Assembly: GCA_963751835.1 (NCBI GenBank)
Contig: CAVVWD010000021.1
Span: 22,339-86,338 of the forward strand
DNA length: 64,000 nucleotides
DNA from: JACVRW01 sp963751835
GTDB taxonomy: Bacteria > Actinomycetota > Thermoleophilia > Solirubrobacterales > Thermoleophilaceae
Direction: 5' to 3'
Shown: piece by piece, positions 19,065-29,108 of the stretch
How the letters are laid out: each line of letters begins with the position of its first letter
How positions within the stretch are numbered: position 1 is the stretch's first letter
Position numbers and translations under genes: made by a program
The notes under the pieces: generated by a model
The model's input: only the letters and a program-made list of their open reading frames with translations
Told to the model about the DNA's origin: nothing
Database searches by the model: none

Positions 19065-21904
19065 CGACCACGTCGGTCCCTGCACCGCCGACGAAGCGGG
19101 TCGGGATCCGCCCCACCACGGTGAGGCGGTCGTTCAGGGCCCCGCCGTAGACGACGATCATCTTGATTCCGCTAGCGCGGCAGCTCACGGCCCGAGCGGT
19201 CAGCCGGCGGCAGCCCGTGCCGGGGCGGAGCCGCGCCGCCCCGTCGCTCACCCGCCACGCCCGCCCGCGCCTGCGGGCGACGATGCGGTTGCGCGTGGCG
19301 GCCGCGGCCCGGACCATGAGCCGGCCGCCGCGCACGAACACGCGCCCCGCGGGCGCGCGCCGGACGGCCCGCAGCACACCCCCTCCGGCGCCGGACCCGG
19401 CCGCGGGCGGCTCCACAACCGGCGCCCCGCTCTCGGGCGGGAGCGGCGCCGCCGCGAGCGTCCGGGCAAGGTCGTGGTGGGCGCGCACCTCGCTCGCTGA
19501 GAGCGCCCGGGTGTAGAGCGCGATCTCGTCGGCCTCGCCCTCGCTGAAGACCGGGTTTGTCCCGTTTCGCATCACGTGCCACGGGTTCGTCGCGGCGGCG
19601 GAGCCCGCTCCGCCGCCGGCGTGGATCTCGGCCCCGTCGAGGTACAGCCTGGCGCTCGCCCCGCTCTTCGTCGCCACGAGGTGGTGCCAGGTGCCGTCGC
19701 GCACGTCCTCGATCGGCAACCCGGTGTCGAATCCGGTGCCGCCGACCCGGTAGCGAAGCGTGCCGCCGCTGTTGAAGGCGAGCAGCCAGCCGCTGCCACC
19801 GAGTGAGGTGTGGTCACGGAGCACGGCGGTGCCCGCGCTCCAGCGGAACCAGCCCTCGAGCGTGGCGTTCGCGCCGAGCGCGGGCCCGGGCGCTGCGAGC
19901 TCGCCGCTCACGCCGTCGAAGGCGGCGGCGGTGTCGTCCAGCGGCCCGAGCACGCCCGGCCGCCCGAGCACGAAGCGGCCCTCGAACGATCCCGCCGCGC
20001 CGCCGAGCTGGTCGGCGGATGAGCCGCCCGACAGCTCGCCGAGGCGCCGGTAGGAGGCCAGGCCGGGGGTCGCGAGCACCGCGTCGCGATAGGGATCTGA
20101 GCCCGGTGTGCTTCCGGCCACCAGCACGCGATCCTCACCCTCGGTGGTGCCGGACGCGTTGCTCGCCACGAGCCGGTAGTGGTAGAGCCGCCCGGGCACG
20201 AGCCCGGGGAGTCCGGCCGCCACCTGGTGGAGCGAGTCGTCACCCGGGAGCGAGCCCGCGGCCGTCACGGCGCCGTACTGGTCGGTGGGTCCGTACTCGA
20301 AGAACCACTGCGTGGGCTGGTTCTCGGGGTCGACGGCGCCGTGCGCGGTCGTGCCGCTCGCACCGCCGGTCCACGTGACCGGCGCCGCCGGAATGCCGAC
20401 CGCGATCTCCTCCACGAGCACGCTCTGGGCGCCGGCGGTGTCGGTCACCGTGAGCTTCGGGAAATAGCGCCCGCTCGTCGCGTAGGTGTGAGTGGGTTGC
20501 GGGCCGGTCGCGCTGCGTCCCGTCTCCGAAGTCCCACTCCCAGCTCGCGATCGAGCCGTCAGGGTCGCGGGCGAGCGATCCGTCGAAGCGCACCTCGAGC
20601 GGCGCCGGCCCGCTGCGCAGCGCGGGCTCCGCGTCGGCGAGCGGCGGCAGGTTCGTGTCGCCGGTGAAGGCCGCCACCTCGGTGTCGTACTCCTCGTAGT
20701 TGGGGTAGGAGCCGCGCAGCCAGATGACGCTCAGGTCGCCGCCGAAGGGGCTCATGCCGCGCGGCGAGACCGGGCGGACGTTTCGCGTGGGAGCGCCTGC
20801 GCTCACCGGTTGCGGAGTCCATGACACGCCGCCGTTCGCTGTCGTCCAGGTCTCGACCCGCCAGTCGCCCGGGCCGACCTGCCGCGAGAGATACACGCGC
20901 GAGGGATCCTCGTGGTCGAGCGTGAGGCCGCCCGAGTAGTAGGGCGAACCGCCGTCCTCCCGGAACGAGCCGCCCGCCGCGGTGATCTCGTGCACGTCCC
21001 AGGCGCTGCCCGTCCAGCGTGCGTAGTGGTAGCGGTGGTCGGCCACGGCGGGGAAGCGCGCGAACAGGATGACCGGGTGTCCGGTGCCCGGCTCGGCAGC
21101 CACGTCGTGCACCCAGGACGGCTCCGCGCCGTCGAAGATGAGGTCCCCGGCCTCGGGAGCGATCGGCGGACCGTCGAGGCTGCCGATCTGCTGTCCGTTC
21201 GCCCGCTCGATCCGGCCCGCCCGGATGCGCGCGTAGTGCACGTTCACGCTCGGGTACTCGTTCGGGTGGGCGTTCGTGTACGCCACGTGGATGGTGTCGC
21301 CGCCGCTCTCCGCGAACTTCGCGTACGGGCGTTCGCCCGGCATCAGGATCAGATTGCGCGCCGCCGACCACGCCCCGGAGCCGTCGGCCTGGACCGAGAA
21401 GGTGGGGTTGTAGTTGCCGCCCCGCCAGAAGAGATAGGTGCGGCCCTCGCCCGCGAGCCTGATCGGGTTGGGATAGGTGTAGCCGCGTATGCCCGGGACG
21501 TTCACGGGAAGCGTCTGCGGCGCCTCCCAAGAGCTGATGTCCTCGGGCTGCGACGAGACCCGGTAGTGCATCGCCGGCCCGACGTGCCGGGAGTAGAAGA
21601 CGACGAGGCGCCCGTCCGGCCGCACGTGGATTGAGGGATTCGCGTGGTCGTCGCGATTCAGCCGCGCGGCGAGGACCGCAGTCACACGCTCGCCGCTGCG
21701 GTGGTCGAACGAGCTGACCTTGATGTCGCCCTCGAGATCGACCCAGCCCACATAGGTGCGGTCGTTGTGGGACACGGCCCGCGGATCCCCGAACCAGGAC
21801 CAGGCGCCGTCGCCGATGGGAGGCACGGCCGCGCTCGCTGATGCGGCGGAGGCCGCCATGCAGGCGAGCAGAATGAACGCCCCGAGCGGGGCCCGGCGCA
21901 GCAT
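19015..21904 (-). CDS. Large secreted BNR / PKD / LamG-domain protein; one frame change
   Basis: About 962 residues when one frame change near 20494-20500 is bridged. Signal peptide (MLRRAPLGAFILLACMAASA). Residues about 27-420 form a BNR_4-like propeller (GDGAWSWFGDPRAVSHNDRT, GWVDLEGDIKVSSFDHRSGE, YSGGLTLDHEDPSRVYLSRQ). This is followed by a PKD domain (GSIASWEWDFGDGTQRD and a GRYFPKLTVTDTAGAQ strand), a fibronectin-like segment, and a LamG/concanavalin-like domain (TLEGWFRWSAGTAV, DGTWHHLVATKSGASARLYL). The tail is Arg-rich. The layout suggests an extracellular glycan-interacting protein or glycosidase-like enzyme, but I see no catalytic signature I can name. It is divergent from yebC. Confidence 0.83.
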
Positions 21905-22088
21905 GAATTCGAGCGTAGCCTGCGAGTCGGGCGCCGACTCCCGGCGGCGTAGGGCCGCGGGGACGCCTTCCGGGGCTCAAGGTTCCCGCTTTGATGTCGC
22001 CCCACGACACGAAGCCGGGTTCGTAGCGGTCTAAATCAGCATCCTGGGCGTGGCTCGCCGCCGATCCCCGGCGATACCCTTGCCGGCC

Positions 22089-22844
22089 ATGGCCGGGCAT
22101 TCCAAATGGGCCTCGATCAAGCACAAGAAGAAGGCCGTCGACGCCAAGCGCGGCGCGCTGTTCACGAAGCTGACGCGCGCGATCACCGTCGCCGCGCGCG
22201 AGGGCGGGGGGGACCCGGACGGCAATCCCGCGCTGGCGCTCGCGGTGCAGAAGGCGCGCGACGCCTCGATGCCCAAGGACAACATCGAGCGCGCCATCGC
22301 CAAGGGGACCGGAGCGGACTCGGACGCGGATTCCTTCGAGGAGGTGCTCTACGAGGGCTACGGCCCGGGCGGCGTGGCGATCCTCGTCGAGGCGCTCACC
22401 GACAACCGCAACCGCACCGGCTCCGAGGTGCGCCACACGTTCACCAAGCACGGCGGCAGCCTGGGCGAGCCGGGGTCGGTGGCGTGGACATTCGAGAAGA
22501 AGGGCGAGATCGTCGTCGACGGCTCGCGCTACTCGGAGGACGATCTGCTCGCCGCCATCGACGCCGGCGCCGAGGACGTGGTGGCCGACGGCGACGTCTG
22601 GGAGATCGTGACCGCACCCACCGAGGTCTCGGCCGTGCGCGACGCTCTCGCCGCCGAGGGCGTCGAAATCGAGTCGGTGGAGCTCGTTCAGCGGCCCACC
22701 ACCCGCACGCCTGTCGAGGAGAACAGGGTCGCCGGCCTCATGCGCCTGATCGAGGCGCTCGAGGACTCGGACGACGTGCAGGCCGTCCACGCCAACTTCG
22801 ACGTGGACTCCGACGTGCTCGAGCGGGTGGCGGCGGCGGGCTAG
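22089..22844 (+). CDS. yebC: YebC/PmpR-family regulatory protein
   Basis: A 251-residue YebC. It opens with the family signature MAGHSKWASIKHKKKAVDAK and carries SMPKDNIERAIAKGTG, YEGYGPGGVAILVEALTDNR and NRTGSEVRHTFTKHGGSLGE. YebC-family proteins are DNA-binding regulators, and some members act on ribosomes at proline stretches. Position directly upstream of ruvC-ruvA-ruvB is the classical bacterial arrangement. Here a DoxX-like gene is inserted between yebC and ruvC. No frame problem. Confidence 0.96.
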   Translation: MAGHSKWASIKHKKKAVDAKRGALFTKLTRAITVAAREGGGDPDGNPALALAVQKARDASMPKDNIERAIAKGTGADSDADSFEEVLYEGYGPGGVAILVEALTDNRNRTGSEVRHTFTKHGGSLGEPGSVAWTFEKKGEIVVDGSRYSEDDLLAAIDAGAEDVVADGDVWEIVTAPTEVSAVRDALAAEGVEIESVELVQRPTTRTPVEENRVAGLMRLIEALEDSDDVQAVHANFDVDSDVLERVAAAG

Positions 22845-23210
22845 ATGCCCGGACGGACTCGCCGGGCCCGGCTGGGAACGGCGCTCTTCTGGATCGTTGG
22901 GGGCACGCTTCACTTCGTGATCCCGCGCCAGTACGAGGCGATCGTGCCGCCGCCGCTCGCGCGCCGGCGCAAGGAGCTCGTGGTGGCCAGCGGCATCGCC
23001 GAGATCGCAGGAGGAGTGGCGGTATTGCCCGACGGCACCCGGCGTGCCGCGCGCTGGTGGCTGCTGGCCACGCTGGCGGCGGTCTACCCCGCGAATATCC
23101 ACATGGCCGTCAACTCTGAGGAGTTCCCGCAGATTCCCGCCCCGGCGCTGTGGGCGCGCCTGCCGTGCCAGTTCCTGTTCGGCTGGATGACCTGGCGCGG
23201 GACGCGCTAG
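22845..23210 (+). CDS. DoxX-like small membrane protein
   Basis: A 121-residue protein with about four hydrophobic helices (LGTALFWIVGGTLHFVIPRQ, VVASGIAEIAGGVAVLPDGT, WWLLATLAAVYPANIHMAVN, LPCQFLFGWMTWRGTR). It fits the DoxX/SURF4-like superfamily. Its ATG immediately follows the yebC stop codon with no gap. It splits the usual yebC-ruvC pair. Function unknown beyond a membrane role. Confidence 0.85.
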   Translation: MPGRTRRARLGTALFWIVGGTLHFVIPRQYEAIVPPPLARRRKELVVASGIAEIAGGVAVLPDGTRRAARWWLLATLAAVYPANIHMAVNSEEFPQIPAPALWARLPCQFLFGWMTWRGTR

Positions 23211-23249
23211 AGAAGGCGTCCGCCCCCGCGCGCAGAATCCCACCCATAG

Positions 23250-23738
23250 GTGGTGGTACTCGGCATCGACCCCGGCACCGCGCACATGGGCTATGGCGTG
23301 GTGCTCTCCCGCGGGCGCAAGCTGGCGGCGCTCGACGGCGGCGTGATCCAGACGCGTCCGGGCGCCCCGCTCGAGCGGCGGCTCGCCGACATCCACGCGC
23401 GCGTCTGCGACCTGATCCGGGAGCACCGGCCGGCCGCGCTCGCGATCGAGGACCTCTATTTCGGGCGCAACGCCCACAGCGCCTTCGCGGTGGGGCAGGC
23501 GCGCGGCGTCGTGCTGCTGTCCGCCGGCATGGCCGGGATCCCGTGCTTCTCCTACACCCCGCAGGTGGTCAAGCAGGCCGTCTGCGGGAGCGGCGGCGCC
23601 GGCAAGGAGCAGGTACAGCGGATGGTGGGCGCCCTGCTATCGCTTCCCGAGTTCCCGCGGCCCGACCACGCGGCGGACGCACTCGCGGTCGCGATCTGCC
23701 ACGCCAACTCCGCGCCGCTGAAGGAGGCCCTGGGATGA
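23250..23738 (+). CDS. ruvC: Holliday junction endonuclease RuvC
   Basis: A 162-residue resolvase that cleaves Holliday junctions with RuvAB. The acidic catalytic residues sit in LGIDPGTAHMGYGVV (first Asp), AIEDLYFGRNAHSAFAVGQA (Glu) and PRPDHAADALAVAICH (Asp pair). Start is GTG. Length is normal. It is followed by ruvA, whose apparent longer N-terminus overlaps the end of ruvC only if an incorrect upstream start is used. Confidence 0.97.
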   Translation: MVVLGIDPGTAHMGYGVVLSRGRKLAALDGGVIQTRPGAPLERRLADIHARVCDLIREHRPAALAIEDLYFGRNAHSAFAVGQARGVVLLSAGMAGIPCFSYTPQVVKQAVCGSGGAGKEQVQRMVGALLSLPEFPRPDHAADALAVAICHANSAPLKEALG

Positions 23739-23785
23739 GGTGGCGGCGGCGGCTCAGGCGCAGGCTTGGATTTCCCAGCAGACGC

Positions 23786-23791
23786 AGGAGG
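23786..23791 (+). promoter_or_regulatory. Shine-Dalgarno that sets the ruvA start
   Basis: AGGAGG is spaced eight bases from the GTG at 23800. It favours that GTG over the upstream in-frame start at 23740, whose extra residues (MAAAAQAQAWISQQTQEG) do not belong to RuvA. Confidence 0.7.
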
Positions 23792-23799
23792 GCATTCGC

Positions 23800-24378
23800 G
23801 TGATCGCATCCGTGCGCGGTGAGGTCGTGACCCGGCTCGCGGGCGAGGTGGTGATCGAGGCCGCCGGGGTCGGCTACCGGATGGCCGTCTCCTCCGGCAC
23901 GCTGGCCGATGTCCCCGCCGCCGGCAAGGACGGCCGCCTCTTCACGCACCTCGTGCTGCGCGACGACGGCATACACCTGTTCGGCTTCTCGACCCAGGCC
24001 GAGCGCGAGCTCTTCCTGCTCCTGATCGGAGTCCAGGGCGTGGGCCCAAAGGTGGCGCTCGCCGTGCTGTCCGGCGGCACGCCGCGCGAGCTCCTGAATG
24101 CGATCGCCTCGGGCGACAGCGCGCGCTTTCAGGCCGTCCCCGGTATCGGCAAGCGCACCGCGGAGCGCATCATCGTCGAGCTGCGCGAGAAGGTGGCGGG
24201 GCGGGTCTCGGACGAGATCGTGGTGCGCCGCACCGCCTCGGACGACCCGCGCACGCTGGCGCGCGAGGGTCTGATCGGCCTCGGCTTCAGCCCACAGGAG
24301 ACGGACGCGCTGCTCGACCAGGCGGACGGCGAGACGCCCGAGGACCTCATCGCCGAGGCGCTGAGGGCCGCCCGGTGA
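23800..24378 (+). CDS. ruvA: Holliday junction branch-migration protein RuvA
   Basis: A 192-residue RuvA from the GTG supported by a Shine-Dalgarno. It has the OB-fold domain (VIASVRGEVVTRLAGEVVIE, VGYRMAVSSGTL), helix-hairpin-helix motifs (LIGVQGVGPKVALAVLSG and FQAVPGIGKRTAERIIVELR) and the C-terminal RuvB-contact domain (AREGLIGLGFSPQETDALLD). It forms the tetramer that holds the four-way junction. Its stop overlaps the GTG start of ruvB (GTGA). Confidence 0.97.
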   Translation: MIASVRGEVVTRLAGEVVIEAAGVGYRMAVSSGTLADVPAAGKDGRLFTHLVLRDDGIHLFGFSTQAERELFLLLIGVQGVGPKVALAVLSGGTPRELLNAIASGDSARFQAVPGIGKRTAERIIVELREKVAGRVSDEIVVRRTASDDPRTLAREGLIGLGFSPQETDALLDQADGETPEDLIAEALRAAR

Positions 24379-25418
24379 GCGGCGGCATCCGCACGCCCGG
24401 CGTAGAGCGCATCCACGACCCAGCGCCGCTTCCGGCCGAGGACGACCTCGACCGCTCGCTGCGGCCGAAACGGCTCGAGGACTTCGTCGGCCAGGAGCGC
24501 GTGAAGGAACAGCTCGCCGTCTTCATCGAGGCCGCCAAGGCCCGCGGCGAGGCGCTCGACCACGTGCTGTTCGCGGGCCCGCCGGGGCTCGGCAAGACCT
24601 CGCTCGCCCAGATCGTCGCGAACGAGCTCGGCGTGGACTTCGTGCCGACGGCCGGCCCCGCGCTCGAGCGCAAGGGCGACATCGCCAGCTACCTCACCGC
24701 GCTCCACCCGCAGAGCGTCTTCTTCGTCGACGAGATCCACCGGCTGCCGCGCGCGCTCGAGGAGACCTTCTACCCGGCGATGGAGGACCGGCGGCTGCCG
24801 ATCACGGTCGGCCAGGGCGCCGGCGCGGCGGTGGTGACCCTCGACCTGCCGGCGTTCACGCTGATCGGCGCGACCACGCGCGCGGGCCTGCTCACCACGC
24901 CGCTGCGTGACCGCTTCGGGGTCAGCCACCGGCTGGAGCTCTACGAGCCGGCCGACCTGGCGCGGATCGTCCGGCGCTCGGCGGGCATCCTCGAGGTTGA
25001 GATCGACGACCCAGGCGCCGAGACGATCGCGGCCCGCTCGCGCGGCACGCCGCGCGTGGCCAACCGCCTGCTCAAGCGCGTGCGCGACTTCGCCGAGGTG
25101 CGCGGCGCCGGCCACATCGACGAGCCGGTGGCCCGCGAGGCGCTCGAGCTGCTCGAGGTGGACGCCGCCGGCCTCGATCGGCTGGACCGCGACATCCTCC
25201 TGGCGATCTGCGAGAAGTTCGGCGGCGGGCCGGTTGGGCTCTCGACTCTGGCGGTCGCGGTGGGGGAGGAGCCCGACACGATCGAGGACGTCTACGAGCC
25301 CTACCTGCTCCAGCAGGGCCTGCTCATGCGCACGCCGCGCGGAAGAGTGGCCACCGCCGCCGCGTTTGCTCATTTGGGGCTGGCGGCGCCGCGCCAGGCC
25401 GCGCAGCAGCTGTTCTGA
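24375..25418 (+). CDS. ruvB: Holliday junction helicase RuvB
   Basis: A 347-residue AAA+ motor that drives branch migration with RuvA. It shows the N-terminal LRPKRLEDFVGQERVKEQL, Walker A in FAGPPGLGKTSLAQIVANEL, Walker B in VFFVDEIHRL, sensor 1 in LIGATTRAGLLTTPLRDRFG, and the C-terminal winged-helix ending (LQQGLLMRTPRGRVAT). GTG start, translationally coupled to ruvA. Confidence 0.98.
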   Translation: MSGGIRTPGVERIHDPAPLPAEDDLDRSLRPKRLEDFVGQERVKEQLAVFIEAAKARGEALDHVLFAGPPGLGKTSLAQIVANELGVDFVPTAGPALERKGDIASYLTALHPQSVFFVDEIHRLPRALEETFYPAMEDRRLPITVGQGAGAAVVTLDLPAFTLIGATTRAGLLTTPLRDRFGVSHRLELYEPADLARIVRRSAGILEVEIDDPGAETIAARSRGTPRVANRLLKRVRDFAEVRGAGHIDEPVAREALELLEVDAAGLDRLDRDILLAICEKFGGGPVGLSTLAVAVGEEPDTIEDVYEPYLLQQGLLMRTPRGRVATAAAFAHLGLAAPRQAAQQLF

Positions 25419-25468
25419 GGGGCCGACTAACCTGCCCTTAAGGCGACCGCCTACCCTAAGTCCTTCGC

Positions 25469-25912
25469 ATGGCCATCTTCATCTGCCCGAACTGCGGAAA
25501 CCGCAGCGAGTCATCTGAGCGCACCGCCGGCTTCCAGAGCCGCGCCAAGGGCTGCAAGAGGTGCGGCTTCGGCTTCCTCTTCGAGCTGCTCGACGACTAT
25601 TACCCGGCCCCCAACGCCGCCTTCTTCATCCTGGACCAGGAGGGGCGGCTGATCGGCACCGGCAGGGGTGCGCGGGAGCTGACCGGGCTGGGCGACCTCG
25701 ACGTGATGGGCCGCGATGCCCAAGAGGTCCTGAAGCTGCAGTTCGAGAACGGGGACGATTACATCGCCACCGCGCTCGAGTGGGGGGTACGGGTGCTCGA
25801 CAAGCCGGTCGTAGTGCACGCCGAAGGGGATCGGCCTGAGGCGGCCAAGGCGGACATCTTCCCGGCGTATGACGACGACGGGGGGCTTCTCCTCGTGCTC
25901 ACGCCCCGATGA
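25469..25912 (+). CDS. Zinc-ribbon / PAS-domain protein
   Basis: A 147-residue protein. A four-cysteine zinc ribbon (ICPNCGN near residue 6 and GCKRCGF near residue 30) is followed by a PAS-like domain (PNAAFFILDQEGRLIGTGRG, ARELTGLGDLDVMGRDAQEV, LLLVLTPR). The PAS core begins like sensor PAS domains, but no output domain is present. Its stop overlaps the ATG of secDF (ATGA), so it is coupled to the translocase gene. The combination with ruvB and secDF is unexplained. It could be a small ligand or redox sensor or a protein-protein adaptor. Confidence 0.85.
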   Translation: MAIFICPNCGNRSESSERTAGFQSRAKGCKRCGFGFLFELLDDYYPAPNAAFFILDQEGRLIGTGRGARELTGLGDLDVMGRDAQEVLKLQFENGDDYIATALEWGVRVLDKPVVVHAEGDRPEAAKADIFPAYDDDGGLLLVLTPR

Positions 25913-28900
25913 CCAGCAGGGTTCGCAACCTCACGATCCTCGGGCTCCTGGTCGTGCTACTCGGCGCCGCGATCGCGGTGATCCTGACCAAGCCGACCAA
26001 GCTCGGGCTCGACCTCAAGGGCGGCATCGAGCTCGTCTACCAAGGGCGGCCCACGCCGCAGGTCCCGGAGGTCACGCAGCAGGCGCTCGACGACGCCACC
26101 GAGACGATCCGCAAGCGCACCGACGCCCTCGGCGTGTCCGAGCCCGAGATCCAGCGCTCCGGGCGCGACCAGATCTCGATCGGCCTGCCGGACGTGCAGA
26201 ACGCCGAGCGCGCGATCGAGCAGGTCGGCACCACCGCCCAGCTGCAGTTCTACGACTGGGAGGCGAACGTCCTCGGCGAGCGCGGGCCCGACGACCCGTT
26301 CCGGGGCACGAAGGCGCTCTTCGACGCGGTCGAGTTCGCCTCGACCCAGGAGGGCAAGGCGGAGCAGAGCGACGTCCCGGAGGGCTCCGACGACACGCCC
26401 GCGCAGGCCGACAAGGCGAACAACACCGCGGGCGACCGCTACTACCTGTTCGGTCCTGACCGGCTGCCGATAGGGCCGGACAAGAAACCCGTCCGGACAG
26501 GCGACTACGAGCCGTCGGGCTCGTGCGACGAGCTCCTCGCCGACTACGAGCCCGCGCCTGGCCCGTCGCCCGAGTACGCAAAGGGCACGGAGTGCAAGTC
26601 CGAGCTCGAGGCGCTCGGATCCGGCGGTCCGCCGAGCGGCTCGCAGGTGATCAAGGTCCCCGAGGGCGTCGTCGTGGTCGAGGCGGAGCGGGTGGAGAAC
26701 CAGCCGCCCCAGATCAAGCGGTTCTTCGTAATCGAGGACGACTCCGAGCTCTCGGGCAAGGACATCACGAACCCCGAGCAGCAGTTCGACCCGACCACCA
26801 ACGCGCCTGTCGTGACGATGGAGTTCACGGACCAGGGCCGCGAGGCGTTCGCACGGGTGACGCGGCGGCTGGCCGACCGCGGCTCCAAGATCATCGTGCC
26901 GCCCGGCAGCGACCGTGAGCTGGCCTTCCAGCGCTTCGCGATCACGCTCGACAACCAGATCGTCTCGCTCGCGACGATCGACTTCATTCAGAACCCTGAG
27001 GGGATCGACGGCCGCACCGGTGCGCAGATCGAGGGGATCGGATCGATCGAGGAGACGCAGGACCTCGCCGAGAGCCTCCGCATCGGCGCGCTCCCGATCG
27101 AGCTCAAGCTGATCTCACAGACCCAGGTCTCGGCCACGCTCGGCCAGCAGGCGCTCGACCAGGGCCTGACCGCGGCAGCGGTCGGCCTCGCGCTTACGAT
27201 CCTCTTCCTGCTCGTCTTCTACCGCGTGCTCGGCCTGGTCGCCACGGTCACGCTGATCATCTACGCGATCTTCCTGCTCGCGCTCGTGAAGCTGATCCCG
27301 ATCACGCTCACGCTCCCGGGCATAGCGGGTCTCGTCCTGACGCTGGCGGTGGCGGCCGACGCCAACATCGTCATGTACGAGCGAATAAAGGAGGAGGTCA
27401 GAACCGGGCGCTCGATTCCGAGCGCGATCGCCGCCGGCTACTCCAAGGCGCTCAGGACGATCATCGACGCCAACGTCGTGACGATCGGGGTGGCGTTCAT
27501 CCTCTTCACGCTCGCCACGGCGGGGGTCAAGGGCTTCGCCTTCACGCTGGGTGTCGGCACGCTCGTCTCGCTCTTCACGGCCGTGCTCGGGACCTCGGCC
27601 ATCCTCGGCACCCTGGCGCGCACGCGGCTGCTGCGACGGCCGAGCGCGCTCGGCGTCAACCCCCGGGAGAAGGGCGGCTGGAAGTTCGACTTCATGGGCA
27701 ACGCGCGCTGGTTCTTCTCGTTCTCCGGCGCGATCCTCGCCGTCGGCGCGATCGCGATCGCCACGCTCGGGCTCAACTTCGGCATCGACTTCGAGTCGGG
27801 CACGCGGATGACCACGCCGCTCGAGCGGCCGGCGAGTGTGGACGACGTGCGCCAGACGCTCGAGCCGCTCGGCTACGGCGACGCGAAGATCCAGGAGGTC
27901 GACGATCCCGAGCTCGGTGACAATGTGGTCCAGATCGCCGTGCCGCAGCTCGACCCGGCGCAAGTGAACGAGGTCGAGCAGGCGCTCGACGACGACTTCG
28001 GCGTAGCCGGCGACCAGTTCTCCGCCACCTCGGTGGGCCCGACCTTCGGCGAGCAGATAGCGCGGACCGCGACGCTCGCGGTGATCGCATCGCTGCTTCT
28101 GATCTCGCTCTACATCGGCTTCCGCTTCGAGTTCAAGTTCGCCATACCTGTGCTGATTGCGCTCGCGCACGACCTGCTGATCACGGCGGGCGTGTACGCG
28201 CTGTTCGACCGGGAGGTGACGACGTCGACGGTCGCGGCGCTGCTCACCATCATGGGTTACTCCCTCTACGACACGGTCATCGTGTTCGACCGAATACGAG
28301 AGAACGTGCCGCGCATGCCGCGCGCGACCTTCTCGCAGATCGCCAACCGGTCGATGTCGGAGGTGTTCACGCGATCACTGGCGACTAGCTTCGTGGTGCT
28401 GATGCCGGTCGGCGCGCTACTCCTGTTCGGCGGCGAGACGCTCAAGGACTTCGCGTTCGCGCTGCTCGTGGGCGTGGCCTCGGGTGCGTACTCGTCGATC
28501 TTCATCGCCACCCCGGTGCTGGTGGAGTGGAAGGAGCGCGAGCAGACCTACATGCGCCGGCGCCGGCTGCTCCTCAAGGAGTTCGGCGGCAAGATCCCGG
28601 CTTTCCCGACCGGCGTGATCGGCGAGCCCGCCCCGGCCGGTGCGGCAGCCGGAGCGGTCGCGGCGACCGCGGCGGCGGCCCCCGCTCCGGGGACGCGGCG
28701 CGAGCGCGCCGGCCGTAGGGCCGCTCGGCGCGCCCCCGGGGCGCTGCCAGAGCCGCCCGCCGCCCCCGGCCAAGAGCCGAGCGGGGCGCGTCCAGAGCCG
28801 CCTCCGACCGCAGCCCAGGAGCCGACCCCGGCCCGGCCGGAGCCGGCGGCGCCGTCCGTCGAGGACGCAGCGGCCGGCTCGCGTCCCGACTCTGCCGCCG

Positions 28901-29106
28901 AGCCCAAGCCCGAGCCCGAGCCCGGGCCGGCGCAGCCGCCCGAGCCCGCCCGTGGCGAGCCCGCCTCCGCTCGTGGCGAGGCCGGTGCGGACGGCGGTGA
29001 CGGCGCGCCGCCTGCGGGCCAGGCGCAGTCACGGGTCACGAGCACGTCGGGGCCGGACAAGCCCAAGCGCCGCCAGCGCGCGCGCAAGAAGCACGGGAGG
29101 CGTTAG
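25909..29106 (+). CDS. secDF: Fused protein-export membrane protein SecDF
   Basis: A 1065-residue fusion of SecD and SecF, a proton-driven accessory of the Sec translocon. SecD part: KLGLDLKGGIELVYQGRPTP, the P1 head, and AADANIVMYERIKEEVRTGR near residue 485. SecF part: LNFGIDFESGTRMTTPLE and TIMGYSLYDTVIVFDRIREN. Twelve membrane helices are expected. The last 170 residues are a Pro/Ala/Glu-rich, then Lys/Arg-rich tail (KPKRRQRARKKHGRR) likely in the cytosol; such tails vary between species. No frame changes across more than 3 kb. Confidence 0.97.
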   Translation: MTSRVRNLTILGLLVVLLGAAIAVILTKPTKLGLDLKGGIELVYQGRPTPQVPEVTQQALDDATETIRKRTDALGVSEPEIQRSGRDQISIGLPDVQNAERAIEQVGTTAQLQFYDWEANVLGERGPDDPFRGTKALFDAVEFASTQEGKAEQSDVPEGSDDTPAQADKANNTAGDRYYLFGPDRLPIGPDKKPVRTGDYEPSGSCDELLADYEPAPGPSPEYAKGTECKSELEALGSGGPPSGSQVIKVPEGVVVVEAERVENQPPQIKRFFVIEDDSELSGKDITNPEQQFDPTTNAPVVTMEFTDQGREAFARVTRRLADRGSKIIVPPGSDRELAFQRFAITLDNQIVSLATIDFIQNPEGIDGRTGAQIEGIGSIEETQDLAESLRIGALPIELKLISQTQVSATLGQQALDQGLTAAAVGLALTILFLLVFYRVLGLVATVTLIIYAIFLLALVKLIPITLTLPGIAGLVLTLAVAADANIVMYERIKEEVRTGRSIPSAIAAGYSKALRTIIDANVVTIGVAFILFTLATAGVKGFAFTLGVGTLVSLFTAVLGTSAILGTLARTRLLRRPSALGVNPREKGGWKFDFMGNARWFFSFSGAILAVGAIAIATLGLNFGIDFESGTRMTTPLERPASVDDVRQTLEPLGYGDAKIQEVDDPELGDNVVQIAVPQLDPAQVNEVEQALDDDFGVAGDQFSATSVGPTFGEQIARTATLAVIASLLLISLYIGFRFEFKFAIPVLIALAHDLLITAGVYALFDREVTTSTVAALLTIMGYSLYDTVIVFDRIRENVPRMPRATFSQIANRSMSEVFTRSLATSFVVLMPVGALLLFGGETLKDFAFALLVGVASGAYSSIFIATPVLVEWKEREQTYMRRRRLLLKEFGGKIPAFPTGVIGEPAPAGAAAGAVAATAAAAPAPGTRRERAGRRAARRAPGALPEPPAAPGQEPSGARPEPPPTAAQEPTPARPEPAAPSVEDAAAGSRPDSAAEPKPEPEPGPAQPPEPARGEPASARGEAGADGGDGAPPAGQAQSRVTSTSGPDKPKRRQRARKKHGRR

Positions 29107-29108
29107 CG

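Noticed and set aside
20559..23477. A 972-residue minus-strand open frame across yebC, ruvC and the BNR gene
   Set aside because: Its translation is Arg/Gly/His/Pro-rich with no domains and lies antisense to yebC and the DoxX-like gene; it is a GC-rich shadow frame.
23740..23799. A longer RuvA starting at 23740
   Set aside because: The extra 20 residues are not RuvA-like and a good Shine-Dalgarno points to the GTG at 23800.
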